Source: Hungatella sp. (lineage in GTDB: Bacteria; Bacillota; Clostridia; Lachnospirales; Lachnospiraceae). From it: 64,000 nt of DNA. Numbering within the stretch: position 1 is the first letter of the stretch; each line of letters opens with the position of its first letter. Of this stretch, positions 33,478 to 42,272 are shown piece by piece. The translations under genes were made by a program, and so were the position numbers. Location: the NCBI GenBank assembly GCA_009712635.1, contig WASS01000020.1, positions 939,208 through 1,003,207 of the forward strand. Reading direction: 5' to 3'. Below the pieces are notes generated by a model. The model saw nothing but the letters and a program-made list of their open reading frames with translations, was not told where the DNA came from and made no database searches.

Positions 33478-35148
33478 TTACTGTAATCGGAATTTCTCCA
33501 CTTCCTGAGTAAGTAAGTGAGCCTGTGCCGCCAGTTCTTCGCTGGAAGAAGAACTTTCCTCCGCAGTTGCTGCATTGGTTTGAATGACAGAAGATACCTG
33601 GGACAATCCCTGGTTAATTTCATCAATCATCAATGCCTGTTTGGCAGAAGCCTGCTCGATTTCTCCAACTGACCTTCCTACAAGCTCCGATTTTTCTCCC
33701 ACTCCAAGGAGCAGTCTGGCTGTTTCTTCTGCCAGCTTTTCACCCTCTGATACAATTCTTACAGAATCGTGAATTAAATCTGCAGTCTGCTTTGCAGCCT
33801 CTGCTGATTTGCCTGCAAGGTTTCTCACTTCATCAGCTACAACGGCAAAGCCCTTTCCTGCCTCTCCTGCCCGGGCTGATTCCACTGCCGCATTTAACGC
33901 AAGTATATTGGTCTGGAAAGCAATATCTTCAATGACCTTTGTGATACTGGATATCTTTTCTGAAGAAGTTCCAATATCCTTCATTGCAGAGTTTAACTTC
34001 TGCATATATACATTGCCTTCTTTAAGACCTTCTCCGGTATCTGCAATATAAATTGTAGCTTTTTTTACATTTTCTGCATTTTGTTCTGCTTCCTTTGCTA
34101 TGCTGTTTACCGATGCGCTTAATTCTTCCACAGTAGCGGCCTGTTCTGTGGTTCCTGATGCAAGTGCCTGGGCTGCTGATGCCACCTGGGCAGAACCTTC
34201 ATTTACCTGGTCTGCAGCTACGCTGATGGAGAGCAGAGTCCGGCTTAAATCGTTTCTTATTTTCTGTAGTGCAAGGCCAAGAACGTCTTTATCAGAGCGA
34301 AGAGGAACTTCTATGGTGAAATCACCATTGCTGATGTCTTCTGCTGCATTTACCTGTCTTTTTATACTGCCAGTCATCTGGGTAAAAGCATCTGCAAGCT
34401 GCCCGGTCTCATCTTTTGAATCAATATTTCCCAGATCAACATCAATATGACCCAGTGCAATACGATCCGCAGCTTCCACAACCTGAGTGATGGGACGACT
34501 GATCATTCCGGAGATTCTGTTTCCTAAAAACATTCCGAAACCTGCACCAAATATAACCGTAAAGATCAAAACCACAATAAGTACATCAGCAGTTAAACGA
34601 TTGTCATTGTTTGTTTTATGTGCTTCCGCCATGCGGTTATCAATGAGTAAATCAAAATTATCAAACATTTTCTGAATATTATCGGTTTCCTTTAAAAGTT
34701 CGGCATATGCTTCCTTACTTTTTCCATTTCTTGCTTCTACGAGGCAATTCTGGATAGCCGGCTCAAAAGAATTATTAAAAAGATCTACTGATTCATCAAG
34801 AAGTGCAAAAGATGCCGAATTCGTAAGTGTCTCCCGGTACTCTTTTATATTCGTAAGAAATTTTTCTTTATCGCTGTTAAATTGCTGTTCCAGCTTGTCC
34901 AGTTCCCCATTGTCACCTGCTACAATCACCATGGTTCTTGAATCAATTCGAAACTGATACAGTCCTTCAACGGCTTCCATCAGATTCTCAATTGGCGCCG
35001 TCTGCTTTTCATACAAATATGTATCCATTGCGCTGATCCTGAAAAGTCCGGCAACTCCTGCCCCTCCCACAACAAGCATAATCAGAGTCAGACATAAAAA
35101 ACCGGTCCGCAGTTTTCGGGAAATGCTGTAATTCTTAAAATTCTTCAT
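33478..35148 (-). CDS. Methyl-accepting chemotaxis protein
   Basis: 556 residues. TM1 (about 14-37), an extracytoplasmic four-helix-bundle sensor of about 150 residues, TM2 (about 190-212), HAMP, and a cytoplasmic coiled-coil signalling domain with the conserved tip [20 protein letters not shown]. The C-terminus ([10 protein letters not shown]) lacks a CheR-tethering pentapeptide. AACAGGGAGG precedes ATG 35148. The ligand is unknown. The upstream 500 bases contain an unusual inverted repeat pair. Confidence 0.94.
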   Translation of the reverse strand: MKNFKNYSISRKLRTGFLCLTLIMLVVGGAGVAGLFRISAMDTYLYEKQTAPIENLMEAVEGLYQFRIDSRTMVIVAGDNGELDKLEQQFNSDKEKFLTNIKEYRETLTNSASFALLDESVDLFNNSFEPAIQNCLVEARNGKSKEAYAELLKETDNIQKMFDNFDLLIDNRMAEAHKTNNDNRLTADVLIVVLIFTVIFGAGFGMFLGNRISGMISRPITQVVEAADRIALGHIDVDLGNIDSKDETGQLADAFTQMTGSIKRQVNAAEDISNGDFTIEVPLRSDKDVLGLALQKIRNDLSRTLLSISVAADQVNEGSAQVASAAQALASGTTEQAATVEELSASVNSIAKEAEQNAENVKKATIYIADTGEGLKEGNVYMQKLNSAMKDIGTSSEKISSITKVIEDIAFQTNILALNAAVESARAGEAGKGFAVVADEVRNLAGKSAEAAKQTADLIHDSVRIVSEGEKLAEETARLLLGVGEKSELVGRSVGEIEQASAKQALMIDEINQGLSQVSSVIQTNAATAEESSSSSEELAAQAHLLTQEVEKFRLQ

Positions 35149-35199
35149 TTAATTTCCTCCCTGTTTTATCTTTTGCAGCTAGTACCAGACCACTGATCG

Positions 35200-35221
35200 C
35201 AGTATATTTGGTACTGCGGTT
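35200..35221 (+). repeat. Left copy of 22-bp inverted repeat
   Basis: The left copy starts CAGTATATTTGGTACTGCGG and is an exact reverse complement of 35538-35559. It also forms its own 7-bp hairpin (CGCAGTA 35198-35204 with TACTGCG 35212-35218), and AGTACCA (35181-35187) can compete for TGGTACT (35209-35215). It could be the end of an invertible or MITE-like segment. Confidence 0.85.
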
Positions 35222-35537
35222 TTCTATGGATAATACAGGTTATACATACAATTAACAGCTTAATGACGGAGATATAGACGGCGATCTTATCAAACTATTA
35301 TCTGATCCCCATACCTGGCAGAAGCCTGTTTTGATAGATAGGAGCAAGTTATCTACATTTTTTATGACGTAATTTATGACGGCGTTCTTATCGATATAAG
35401 CTTAATTGCAGAATAATTATTTTGTCAATTATTTTACTTTATATTTTTAAATATTTAATTTATATAATTACTTCCTATTTGACAAACAATATATATTAGT
35501 TATATAATATATATTGTCGAAAAATACATATTTTTGT

Positions 35538-35559
35538 AACCGCAGTACCAAATATACTG
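35538..35559 (-). repeat. Right copy of 22-bp inverted repeat
   Basis: Exact inverted partner of 35200-35221, enclosing 316 bases (35222-35537). It is also a near-palindrome able to form a hairpin (CCGCAGTA with TACTGTGG). Confidence 0.85.
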
Positions 35560-35584
35560 TGGCATTTTCTCCTATTTAATTGAT

Positions 35585-35638
35585 AAAAGAGCACAAGCAT
35601 CCCGCAATTTTCAAACGAAATACGGCTTGTACTCTTTT
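35585..35638 (-). terminator. Terminator of the DUF438 gene
   Basis: 14-base arms AAAAGAGCACAAGC (35585-35598) and GCTTGTACTCTTTT (35625-35638) with one mismatch. On the minus strand the hairpin ends in CTCTTTTATC, just beyond the DUF438 stop. Confidence 0.7.
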
Positions 35639-35649
35639 ATTTTTTACAT

Positions 35650-36861
35650 TTATTCAGACATCAATCTTTTTTCTCCTGTAATTTTCTGAATTTGATCAAT
35701 ATCCTGAGTGACTTCCAATACTCCAAGATATTCACCATCTCTACTGCGAACGGCATAATAACGGATCAGGATATATTTTTCTCCCATTCTGATCCAGAAA
35801 TCCTCCTGATCCTTCACCCCATTTTTAAAATCCTCTACTATTTTTTCAACAATGTGGACACTTGCAGGTGGGTGGCAGTTGGATACATTTCTTCCGATAA
35901 TCGTTCTGGTCCTTGGAAATGCCCTGTCCTTTCCTTCTGAAAAATACTTTACTTTGTCCTCTTTATCAACGAATGTGATGTCAAAAGGAAGTGTGTTAAG
36001 CAAGGCAGTCAGTTCTTCAGTATTCATTTCCCCGGAAGGCAGCTTTACCATTCCATCTTCGCCAGAGACTGAAACTTCTTCTTCCTTTTTCACTTCTCCT
36101 GGCTCCCACGTTGGCACATGTTCAATTATATAGCCGATTTCTCCGCTTCCATCTGCAATGGTTTTCCATTCTTCCTGTGTCAGGTTCTCCATCAGCATTG
36201 GGATCATGATATTTTCTTCTTTAAATATCATCTCTTCAATCTTATCCGCCATATCCTGAGCCTTTTGTATCAGAGTTTCTTTTTGTATGGAATCATTGTT
36301 AAGAAGGGCAGAAACTTCTTTCACCTGGGCTCTGATTTCGTCATCCACTCCCCACATGACTTTGGGAGGCGCTGTAATTCCATATTTCTCCATATAGGGA
36401 AAGTAAAGATTCTCTTTCTTTTTGTAGTGGACGTCCAAATCCTTTAGCTGTTCCACACCTGCCTTTAACTGGTCTAATGCGCCCGATCCCTCCAGTGCTG
36501 TCAGAGACAGATATGGCTGGACTTCCTTTTCCAGTATATGAGAAATTTTCTTATTTTCACGGACCAGTACCTGGAGGGGGTGACCTGGAATCAGTGCCGG
36601 CTCTTCCGGCTGATGGATTTCCTCAATCGACCCCTTAAATACAGCCGCATGTACATCGCATAATTTTTGCACTTCTTCCACGGGAAGCCCCTCCGCAATT
36701 AAAGCGCCCTCCGCTTCTGAAATCTCTGTGGCAGATACTCCATGAAATACATGTTCAAACTGGGATTTCACCTGATCTACAGTCTTGCCCTCATGAAGCT
36801 GCCGGATAATGTCTTTGATTGTCTTTTGTCTCATCTGGCGGTTATTGATGTATTCACTCAT
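35650..36861 (-). CDS. DUF438 - hemerythrin - PAS protein
   Basis: About 403 residues. A DUF438 domain (about 5-70; KTIKDIIRQLHEGKTVDQVK) is followed by a hemerythrin-like HHE domain (about 95-240; PLQVLVRENKKISHIL, LDVHYKKKENLYFPYMEKYG, FKEENIMIPML) and a C-terminal PAS domain (DITFVDKEDKVKYFSEGKDR to YLGVLEVTQDID). It is a cytoplasmic sensor-type protein without an output domain. ATG 36861 is chosen (AAAAGGAGAACTGCA); a longer frame to 36903 has no site. Confidence 0.92.
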   Translation of the reverse strand: MSEYINNRQMRQKTIKDIIRQLHEGKTVDQVKSQFEHVFHGVSATEISEAEGALIAEGLPVEEVQKLCDVHAAVFKGSIEEIHQPEEPALIPGHPLQVLVRENKKISHILEKEVQPYLSLTALEGSGALDQLKAGVEQLKDLDVHYKKKENLYFPYMEKYGITAPPKVMWGVDDEIRAQVKEVSALLNNDSIQKETLIQKAQDMADKIEEMIFKEENIMIPMLMENLTQEEWKTIADGSGEIGYIIEHVPTWEPGEVKKEEEVSVSGEDGMVKLPSGEMNTEELTALLNTLPFDITFVDKEDKVKYFSEGKDRAFPRTRTIIGRNVSNCHPPASVHIVEKIVEDFKNGVKDQEDFWIRMGEKYILIRYYAVRSRDGEYLGVLEVTQDIDQIQKITGEKRLMSE

Positions 36862-36895
36862 TGCAGTTCTCCTTTTCCATTTATAATGAAGTAAT

Positions 36896-36940
36896 AAAAA
36901 CACCTCAGTCTGATTCTTTGCTTCGTTTCAGAAAGAGGTG
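36896..36940 (-). terminator. Terminator of the ferredoxin gene
   Basis: CACCTC (36901-36906) with GAGGTG (36935-36940); the minus strand continues into five T residues. It overlaps the DUF438 upstream region. Confidence 0.65.
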
Positions 36941-36950
36941 CCTTCAGTGA

Positions 36951-37142
36951 TTATTCTTCTACTTTAATTACAGAGACCGGACAGCCTTCCTGTGCCTCAA
37001 CCGCCGATGATTCTGATGACTCTGGGACGGTGTCAACGTATACCTCTGCCGGACCATCATCACCCATACGAAATACCTCCGGACATACGGAAGCGCAGAG
37101 CCCGCATTCGATGCAGCCCTCTCTATCTACTTCTGCTACCAT
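36951..37142 (-). CDS. Ferredoxin, single [4Fe-4S]
   Basis: 63 residues. REGCIECGLCASVCPEVF gives Cys10, Cys13, Cys16 and Cys20; a distant Cys54-Pro (EGCPVSV) completes one cluster. The acidic middle (DDGPAEVYVDTVPE) is typical. It is a small soluble electron carrier. AAAGGAGTTAGAAA precedes ATG. Confidence 0.93.
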   Translation of the reverse strand: MVAEVDREGCIECGLCASVCPEVFRMGDDGPAEVYVDTVPESSESSAVEAQEGCPVSVIKVEE

Positions 37143-37244
37143 TTTCTAACTCCTTTCTGTTCTGTCCCGGGGACAGCTTTCATTCTTTGACCCTGAATGC
37201 ACTTTTATTGTTGGTAATTTTTATTGAAAATATTCAAATAAAAA

Positions 37245-37293
37245 GAAGATCCAGAGCCAGCCCTTTCCTTGTGGGACTGACTGCAGGATCTTC
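37245..37293. terminator. Bidirectional-type terminator after the gldA-like gene
   Basis: GAAGATCC (37245-37252) pairs with GGATCTTC (37286-37293), with more pairing inside (CCAGCCC/GGGACTG). It is followed by T runs on both strands. Confidence 0.8.
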
Positions 37294-37314
37294 ATTTTTT
37301 ATTCCTCTGATTTT

Positions 37315-38412
37315 TTACTTTCTTTTCGCCAGATATTCCTGACCAAGCACATCGGCAGCGATGAGAGCATCGTAAAGCTGCCCAGGAGTTACATCTCCGA
37401 TCATATTATGAATGCTTTCGCCTTCGGCACATGCATTTTCAGCAGCGATGTGAACTCTCTCTTTATCTGTTACACCAATTTCTTTTAAGGTTACCGGAAG
37501 ACCTACACTGACGCAGAACTCCAGCACCTGATTAAACTCTGCTTTCGGGGCATCTTCCAATACCAGCTGAGCCAGAGTTCCGAAAGCTACCACACTGCCG
37601 TGCATCGTGGCTTCACATTCCTCCAGGGCTGTAAATCCATTGTATACGGAATGAGATACTGCCAGACCGCCATTATCTGCACCTACACCGCTTAAATAGG
37701 TATTGGCTTCAATAATTGCTTCCAGGGCAGGTGTTACAATCTGATTCTCACACGCCTTCAGTGCTTTATATCCATCTTCTAAAAGAGTCTCATAACAAAG
37801 TTTGCAAAGAGCCATGGCGGATTTTGTAATTCCCCCATTTTCCAGGCTGGGTGCTTTTGCCTTCTCACAGGCTCTCGCTTCAAAATAAGTTCCCAGTGCA
37901 TCCCCCATTCCTGCAACCAGGAATTTAACAGGTGCATGAGCAATAATATCAGAATCTACAATTACTGCATCAGGATTCTTGGGATAAAATATGTAATGGG
38001 AAAAGCTTCCGTCATTGTTATAGATTACGGACAAGCCGGTACATGGTGCATCTGTCGCCACCACGGTAGGAATGATTACCACCGGCAGCTTCTCATAATG
38101 AGCCGTTGCTTTTGCGGTATCAATGGCAGAACCGCCTCCAACTGCAACCACACAGTCAATCTGATTTTCTCTGACTATTTTTTGCATCCGCTCTACTTCG
38201 CCTATGGAACTGATTCCGCCGAATATCTCAAATTTCAATCCGGCTTCTTTTCCCTCAAAGCTTTTTTCAATCTTTTCATGGCAGTTTTTATATCCACTGT
38301 TGCTGCAGATAAACAGGAATGATGTTCCAAGGTTCTTTGTTTCTTCATAAATGGCTGACAAAGCCCCCTGTCCCTGTACGTATTTTAAAGGTGATCTCAT
38401 TAATTTCAGCAT
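37315..38412 (-). CDS. gldA: Glycerol dehydrogenase-like iron/zinc alcohol dehydrogenase
   Basis: 365 residues of the glycerol dehydrogenase family, NAD-dependent oxidation of glycerol to dihydroxyacetone. Signatures: cofactor GGGSAIDTAKA, VVIIPTVVATDAPCTGLSVIY, the metal ligands in GMGDALGTYFEA (Asp), AVSHSVYNGF (His) and EATMHGSVVAFG (His). It has its own strong promoter and terminator, so it is monocistronic. The fit to family is strong; the true substrate could be a related hydroxyketone. Confidence 0.88.
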   Translation of the reverse strand: MLKLMRSPLKYVQGQGALSAIYEETKNLGTSFLFICSNSGYKNCHEKIEKSFEGKEAGLKFEIFGGISSIGEVERMQKIVRENQIDCVVAVGGGSAIDTAKATAHYEKLPVVIIPTVVATDAPCTGLSVIYNNDGSFSHYIFYPKNPDAVIVDSDIIAHAPVKFLVAGMGDALGTYFEARACEKAKAPSLENGGITKSAMALCKLCYETLLEDGYKALKACENQIVTPALEAIIEANTYLSGVGADNGGLAVSHSVYNGFTALEECEATMHGSVVAFGTLAQLVLEDAPKAEFNQVLEFCVSVGLPVTLKEIGVTDKERVHIAAENACAEGESIHNMIGDVTPGQLYDALIAADVLGQEYLAKRK

Positions 38413-38462
38413 AGTAGTCTCCTCTCATCAATCAGTAAAAATTTATCGTTTATGCTACGTCA

Positions 38463-38491
38463 AATATACGCCTGTCACAAAGAAATGTCAA
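38463..38491 (-). promoter_or_regulatory. Sigma-A-type promoter of the gldA-like gene
   Basis: TTGACA (38491-38486), 17-base spacer, TATATT (38468-38463) on the minus strand, about 50 bases before the start codon. Confidence 0.75.
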
Positions 38492-38546
38492 TATTTTAAC
38501 GAGGTATAAATTCCAATACAATCTTACTGATGTGAATCATATGGAG

Positions 38547-38888
38547 TTAAAATGCCGCAATCTCCTTTATCAGAAATTCCCTTCCTTCTAACAGTTCCCA
38601 GGAAAAACTCTGGCAGAACGGACACTTGTAATAATCTTCTGTAACATGGAACATTTTATGGCACTCGTTGCAGCGTCCGCTGGCAGGAAGAATTTCAATA
38701 GTAAGACGGGCGTTTTCCAGTATAGTCCCATTAACAGCGGCAGGATAACACTGTTCTACATAATAGGGGATCACAGAAGCCATTTCACCGATTTGCAGCA
38801 CAAGGCTTTCAACCTGAGTCAGATTCTGCTCCCTGACTACATTTTCCACAATCCGGACTACTTCCGTCATGACTCCCAGTTCATGCAT
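38547..38888 (-). CDS. hypA: HypA-type nickel metallochaperone
   Basis: 113 residues. The MHELGVM start carries the nickel-binding His2; zinc is held by RCNECHK (Cys73, Cys76) and KCPFCQ (Cys89, Cys92). HypA delivers nickel for [NiFe]-hydrogenase maturation. No hypB or hydrogenase genes are in the window, so here it is orphaned and paired with a membrane protein gene 22 bases upstream. Confidence 0.92.
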   Translation of the reverse strand: MHELGVMTEVVRIVENVVREQNLTQVESLVLQIGEMASVIPYYVEQCYPAAVNGTILENARLTIEILPASGRCNECHKMFHVTEDYYKCPFCQSFSWELLEGREFLIKEIAAF

Positions 38889-38910
38889 ACCAATCCTCCC
38901 GCTCTGTTTG

Positions 38911-39909
38911 TTATACGGCTGATTTTGTTTCTGCTAATGCTTTCACTTCCTGATACGATTTCAAATCTGTATAAAGTTCAGGTCCATAGGGGCTTCTGTG
39001 CTTTTTCCAGATATTAATACCCATATAGACTGCCACTGCTGCATTGCTTAACAACGCGATCAGGCTCACTGCAAAGTAAATACCCGGTTTATAAGACGAA
39101 TCCACCCGGAATTGTCCCACATCCTGAAATCCTGGGAAGGTCTGAGCAAACATACACCAGAGTGCAAGAGTCTGGGCACGATGCTGAAGCCATGCTCCCT
39201 TTCCTACCGTAAATGCACAAAGAGTGGGTGCCAGTAAAAGTGCCAGACCGCAGTACCAGGCATGGTGAGGCAGACAGTTATAGGTATAAGCAAAGTTCCA
39301 TATATCATAGGCTGCGATCCAGAACCAGAGCATGTCAGGCCAGAGCATATCCTTACTCCTGTCTTTCTCAGTCACTTTCCTCAGGCAGATACCAAACCAG
39401 CCGGTTATGGTAATAATATTTAAGATCCCTGCCGCTGCATTCATAAAATTCCAGGGACCTCCCATTAAAAGTACGGAGACATCCGCTGTTGCATCCTGAG
39501 CTATGGTACGGTACGTCATTCCAACTTCGATATCCCTTGTCACTGCCTCCATAATATTAACCGCCAGAATTAACGGAGGAAAACAAAGAGCAATCCGGCT
39601 GTCACACAGGCGGAATACGGTTTTGTCTTTTCTTGTTTTTTCATAATGCCTGATTAACCAGAAACCGATACAGCCTGCCGTGGCAGAATAGACCTTTGCA
39701 AGATGAAACCAGTCCGTATATGTACTCTTTTTCAGCACTGTAAACCAGAGGACGGATAATACGGCAGGCATGACGAAAAAGAAAAGCAGACCAATCATTT
39801 TATAGCGCCGTGACACCTCATTTAATAAGAATAGCGAAGCAAATACCAAAAACCACATGAGAAGATAAGTGACAGGGATTCCACCCTTCGCTGATTGAAA
39901 TACAAACAT
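38911..39909 (-). CDS. DUF5692-like multi-span membrane protein
   Basis: 332 residues with about nine hydrophobic segments (for example TYLLMWFLVFASLFLLNEVS, MIGLLFFFVMPAVLSVLWF) and conserved aromatic loops (MLWFWIAAYDIWNFAYTYNC, LPHHAWYCGLALLLAP). I believe it belongs to the DUF5692 family, of unknown function. It is the first gene of a two-gene unit with hypA and is divergent from a GntR regulator. Confidence 0.75.
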   Translation of the reverse strand: MFVFQSAKGGIPVTYLLMWFLVFASLFLLNEVSRRYKMIGLLFFFVMPAVLSVLWFTVLKKSTYTDWFHLAKVYSATAGCIGFWLIRHYEKTRKDKTVFRLCDSRIALCFPPLILAVNIMEAVTRDIEVGMTYRTIAQDATADVSVLLMGGPWNFMNAAAGILNIITITGWFGICLRKVTEKDRSKDMLWPDMLWFWIAAYDIWNFAYTYNCLPHHAWYCGLALLLAPTLCAFTVGKGAWLQHRAQTLALWCMFAQTFPGFQDVGQFRVDSSYKPGIYFAVSLIALLSNAAVAVYMGINIWKKHRSPYGPELYTDLKSYQEVKALAETKSAV

Positions 39910-40025
39910 GTTTCTACCCCCAATTAATTTTATTTCTTTGTCTATATTTTAACACTTTGTTTTCACTTTTGTCAAAATCTTCCTAATATTTAACTGAAAA
40001 CTAGGGTTTTTCACAGTAATTTTCA

Positions 40026-40080
40026 TTGCTTTTTATACAAAATTACCATATAATTAGAATTGTGGTTACTGGCTGAACCA
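40026..40080 (+). promoter_or_regulatory. Promoter and operator of the GntR regulator gene
   Basis: TTGCTT (40026-40031), 17-base spacer, TATAAT (40049-40054). The inverted repeat TGGTT-N8-AACCA (40063-40067 and 40076-40080) lies over the transcription start region and resembles a FadR-type GntR operator, suggesting autoregulation. Confidence 0.6.
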
Positions 40081-40114
40081 GGAACAATCACATACAAACA
40101 GGGGGAACTATGAT

Positions 40115-40819
40115 ATGGAATTTAAAAAGCTGAATGCGCCTACATTAAAAGAACTGTTCGTAAAGGAACTGGAATCTCAAATCCTGTCCGGACGGCTCCC
40201 AATTGGAACCAGGCTGCCTCCGGAACGGGAGCTGGCGGCCACCATGCAGATCAGCAGATCCGTAGTCAACGAGGGCGTAATCGCTCTGGCAGAAAAAGGA
40301 TTTCTTGACATTCGCCAGAGGCAGGGGATTTTTATAGCGGACTACCGAAAAGAAGGAACTATAAATACCTTTCTATCTATTGTCAATTACAATGGAGGGG
40401 TGCTGCGAAAAGAAGAGATCCGGTCTATTTTAGAGCTTAGAATTGCCCTTGATACTCTTGCCATCGATCTTGGGTCGAAAGACATCACAGATGCAGAGCT
40501 TTCAGAACTGCGGAGTCTTACGGAAGCCATTGGCAGAGCCTCCTGTTCACAGGACGCGGCAGAATCCGCATTTGACTTTCATCATCATCTGGCACTGTTT
40601 TCCGGGAATACTCTTCTTCCATTGATATTCCGCTCATTCAAATCCCTGACCTGCACGCTCTGGCTTCGTTTCTGCGCTTTATATGGAATTCCAGCTCTTT
40701 ATGAAAACACAAACGAGCTGTGTACCATGATAGAAGAAAGGAACTTTAAAGGAGCCGATGAATATTTGAAACGTTCCCTGTCAGAAAGCATCGATGGTCA
40801 TCGGGAAATATATTACTGA
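40115..40819 (+). CDS. GntR/FadR-family transcriptional regulator
   Basis: 234 residues. N-terminal winged helix (ILSGRLPIGTRLPPERELAATMQISRS in part, VNEGVIALAEKGFLDIRQRQG) and a C-terminal all-helical FCD ligand domain with histidines (FDFHHHLALFSG, DGHREIYY) that would bind a metal. It is divergent from the DUF5692/hypA pair and is its probable regulator. The effector, usually a small organic acid, is unknown. Confidence 0.9.
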   Translation: MEFKKLNAPTLKELFVKELESQILSGRLPIGTRLPPERELAATMQISRSVVNEGVIALAEKGFLDIRQRQGIFIADYRKEGTINTFLSIVNYNGGVLRKEEIRSILELRIALDTLAIDLGSKDITDAELSELRSLTEAIGRASCSQDAAESAFDFHHHLALFSGNTLLPLIFRSFKSLTCTLWLRFCALYGIPALYENTNELCTMIEERNFKGADEYLKRSLSESIDGHREIYY

Positions 40820-40834
40820 ATATGTACAGAAATA

Positions 40835-40872
40835 CCGGTTATATCAGCTTTCCTAAGAACTAATATAACCGG
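40835..40872. terminator. Bidirectional terminator after the GntR gene
   Basis: 10-bp stem CCGGTTATAT (40835-40844) with ATATAACCGG (40863-40872) between the convergent GntR and small membrane-protein genes. Confidence 0.75.
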
Positions 40873-40890
40873 CATTCTATCTGATTCCTT

Positions 40891-41112
40891 TCACCTTTCA
40901 TCCATATAGATCTTTATGAATTCTGCCATAAGCATGACATAACTGATGACGAATACAAAACCTGCCGCTGCAAGAGGCCATTTCCTCTTTTTTTCCGGTA
41001 TGGAAAGTCCAATTATTATGCCCACTGCACAAAGACAAATTTTTAATAATGCAAAATCCTTGATTCTGCACTGCCTGATATATTGATCTGCACAGTCAAT
41101 TAACTGTTTCAT
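40891..41112 (-). CDS. Small two-span membrane protein
   Basis: About 73 residues with two hydrophobic spans (LLKICLCAVGIIIGLSIP and WPLAAAGFVFVISYVMLMAE) separated by a charged loop (EKKRK). ATG 41112 is chosen because AAGGAGG lies eight bases upstream; the frame begins at 41130. Family not recognised. Confidence 0.75.
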   Translation of the reverse strand: MKQLIDCADQYIRQCRIKDFALLKICLCAVGIIIGLSIPEKKRKWPLAAAGFVFVISYVMLMAEFIKIYMDER

Positions 41113-41170
41113 CTTTTTTGCCTCCTTCATCCTTAATCGTTTGTACTTAGTATATACTTATTGTATATTT

Positions 41171-42130
41171 TTATTTAGACGGATCAGAAAAGGTTAAAAA
41201 CTGTTTTACGTCTACACCCATTTCCCGAAAGCCAGACCATAAAAATTCAATTCTTTTTATGGTAATTTTTATTAAATAAAGAGAGGAAGGAAGTTTCATT
41301 ACGTTTTCAACCTTTAATTTTCTCATAGTGAGAAAATCACAGTACTCTTCGCTTCCCGTTTCTATTATTTCCGATGTGCCTTTGATTTGCATCCCTCTTA
41401 ACTGGTTCATTCCCTGAAACTCATTAAAAACTGCCACAGAGACATTGGGACTCAGCAGAATATTAGCAAACTTTTCTCCGCCTTCACTTAAAATATATAA
41501 AAATCCATTCTTATACCGATACTCGATGGGTGTGGCACGAACCCTTTTCCCATATCCGGTTGATAATGAACAGGTATTATGGTTTAACAGGAATTCTTCA
41601 CAGAATTCAAGAATTTTTTTTTCATCCATTGCCTCTGTGGGATTGTCCTTCCACTCCTTTATGCCAAGCAGTGTGTCAACATACCAGTTCTGATCAAAAC
41701 AAAGATAATCCTGCTCCTTAAGTCCTGCTGTTTTAAAAAATGATGCCGTTCGCACCCGATCTTCCTGATCCAGCTGTTTTAAAATCAGATTCCCTGGGAT
41801 CCCTTCCTGAAATACAACGCTGCTTCCAAGGAGATCGCTCACTGGCTGCAGATATTTTTTTGCATATTCTTTCACCAGACAGGTACAAAAAAGTACTATT
41901 TTTCCTCTTTTTAGCCGGTCGAGATTATTTTTTATGTTTTCAACTGCTTCCTCATCCAGTTTTTCATAATAGACTGGAATCAATAAAACAATAAGGTCCC
42001 ATTCCTGTTTATTGTTGTTAAATTCAGAAAACCGCATACATTTCCCGGGTCCCAGTACGAGAGCCGCCTGCCATGCGGCCATTTTGGTAAATCCATATTT
42101 GCTTTCATATAGAACTAAAGTATTTTTCAT
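41171..42130 (-). CDS. Flavodoxin - PNPOx-fold fusion protein
   Basis: 319 residues. Residues 1-150 are a flavodoxin-like domain (LVLYESKYGFTKMAAWQAAL, IVLLIPVYYEKLDEEAVENI). Residues 180-310 are a pyridoxamine-phosphate-oxidase-type split barrel (NHNTCSLSTGYGKRVRATP, LYILSEGGEKFANILLSPNV). Both can bind FMN, so it is probably a soluble flavin electron-transfer or reductase enzyme. Neighbours give no substrate. GGGGAGGTGGAGTA precedes ATG. Confidence 0.85.
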   Translation of the reverse strand: MKNTLVLYESKYGFTKMAAWQAALVLGPGKCMRFSEFNNNKQEWDLIVLLIPVYYEKLDEEAVENIKNNLDRLKRGKIVLFCTCLVKEYAKKYLQPVSDLLGSSVVFQEGIPGNLILKQLDQEDRVRTASFFKTAGLKEQDYLCFDQNWYVDTLLGIKEWKDNPTEAMDEKKILEFCEEFLLNHNTCSLSTGYGKRVRATPIEYRYKNGFLYILSEGGEKFANILLSPNVSVAVFNEFQGMNQLRGMQIKGTSEIIETGSEEYCDFLTMRKLKVENVMKLPSSLYLIKITIKRIEFLWSGFREMGVDVKQFLTFSDPSK

Positions 42131-42272
42131 TACTCCACCTCCCCTTCTCCATTCATATGCGTGAACTTGAAATTTTAGAATTTAAGAACTTTTTAATCCC
42201 ATACATCCAGTTGCTTTTTATATTAAAACATATTAAAATTGTTTTAATTAAACTAGAATGGAGGCAGCAGCC

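Larger units (their letters stand above)
35149..35649. other. 501-base AT-rich gap upstream of the chemoreceptor
   Basis: No gene. It holds a perfect 22-bp inverted repeat pair (35200-35221 and 35538-35559), a direct repeat GACGGCG[A/T]TCTTATC (35277-35291 and 35378-35392, 101 bases apart), a long AT palindrome around 35488-35515, and at its right end the terminator of the DUF438 gene. It must also contain the chemoreceptor promoter, which could not be placed. Confidence 0.7.

Noticed and set aside
35149-35649. Possible cyclic di-GMP riboswitch before the chemoreceptor
   Set aside because: No conserved GEMM elements could be found; the structure present is explained by the inverted repeats.
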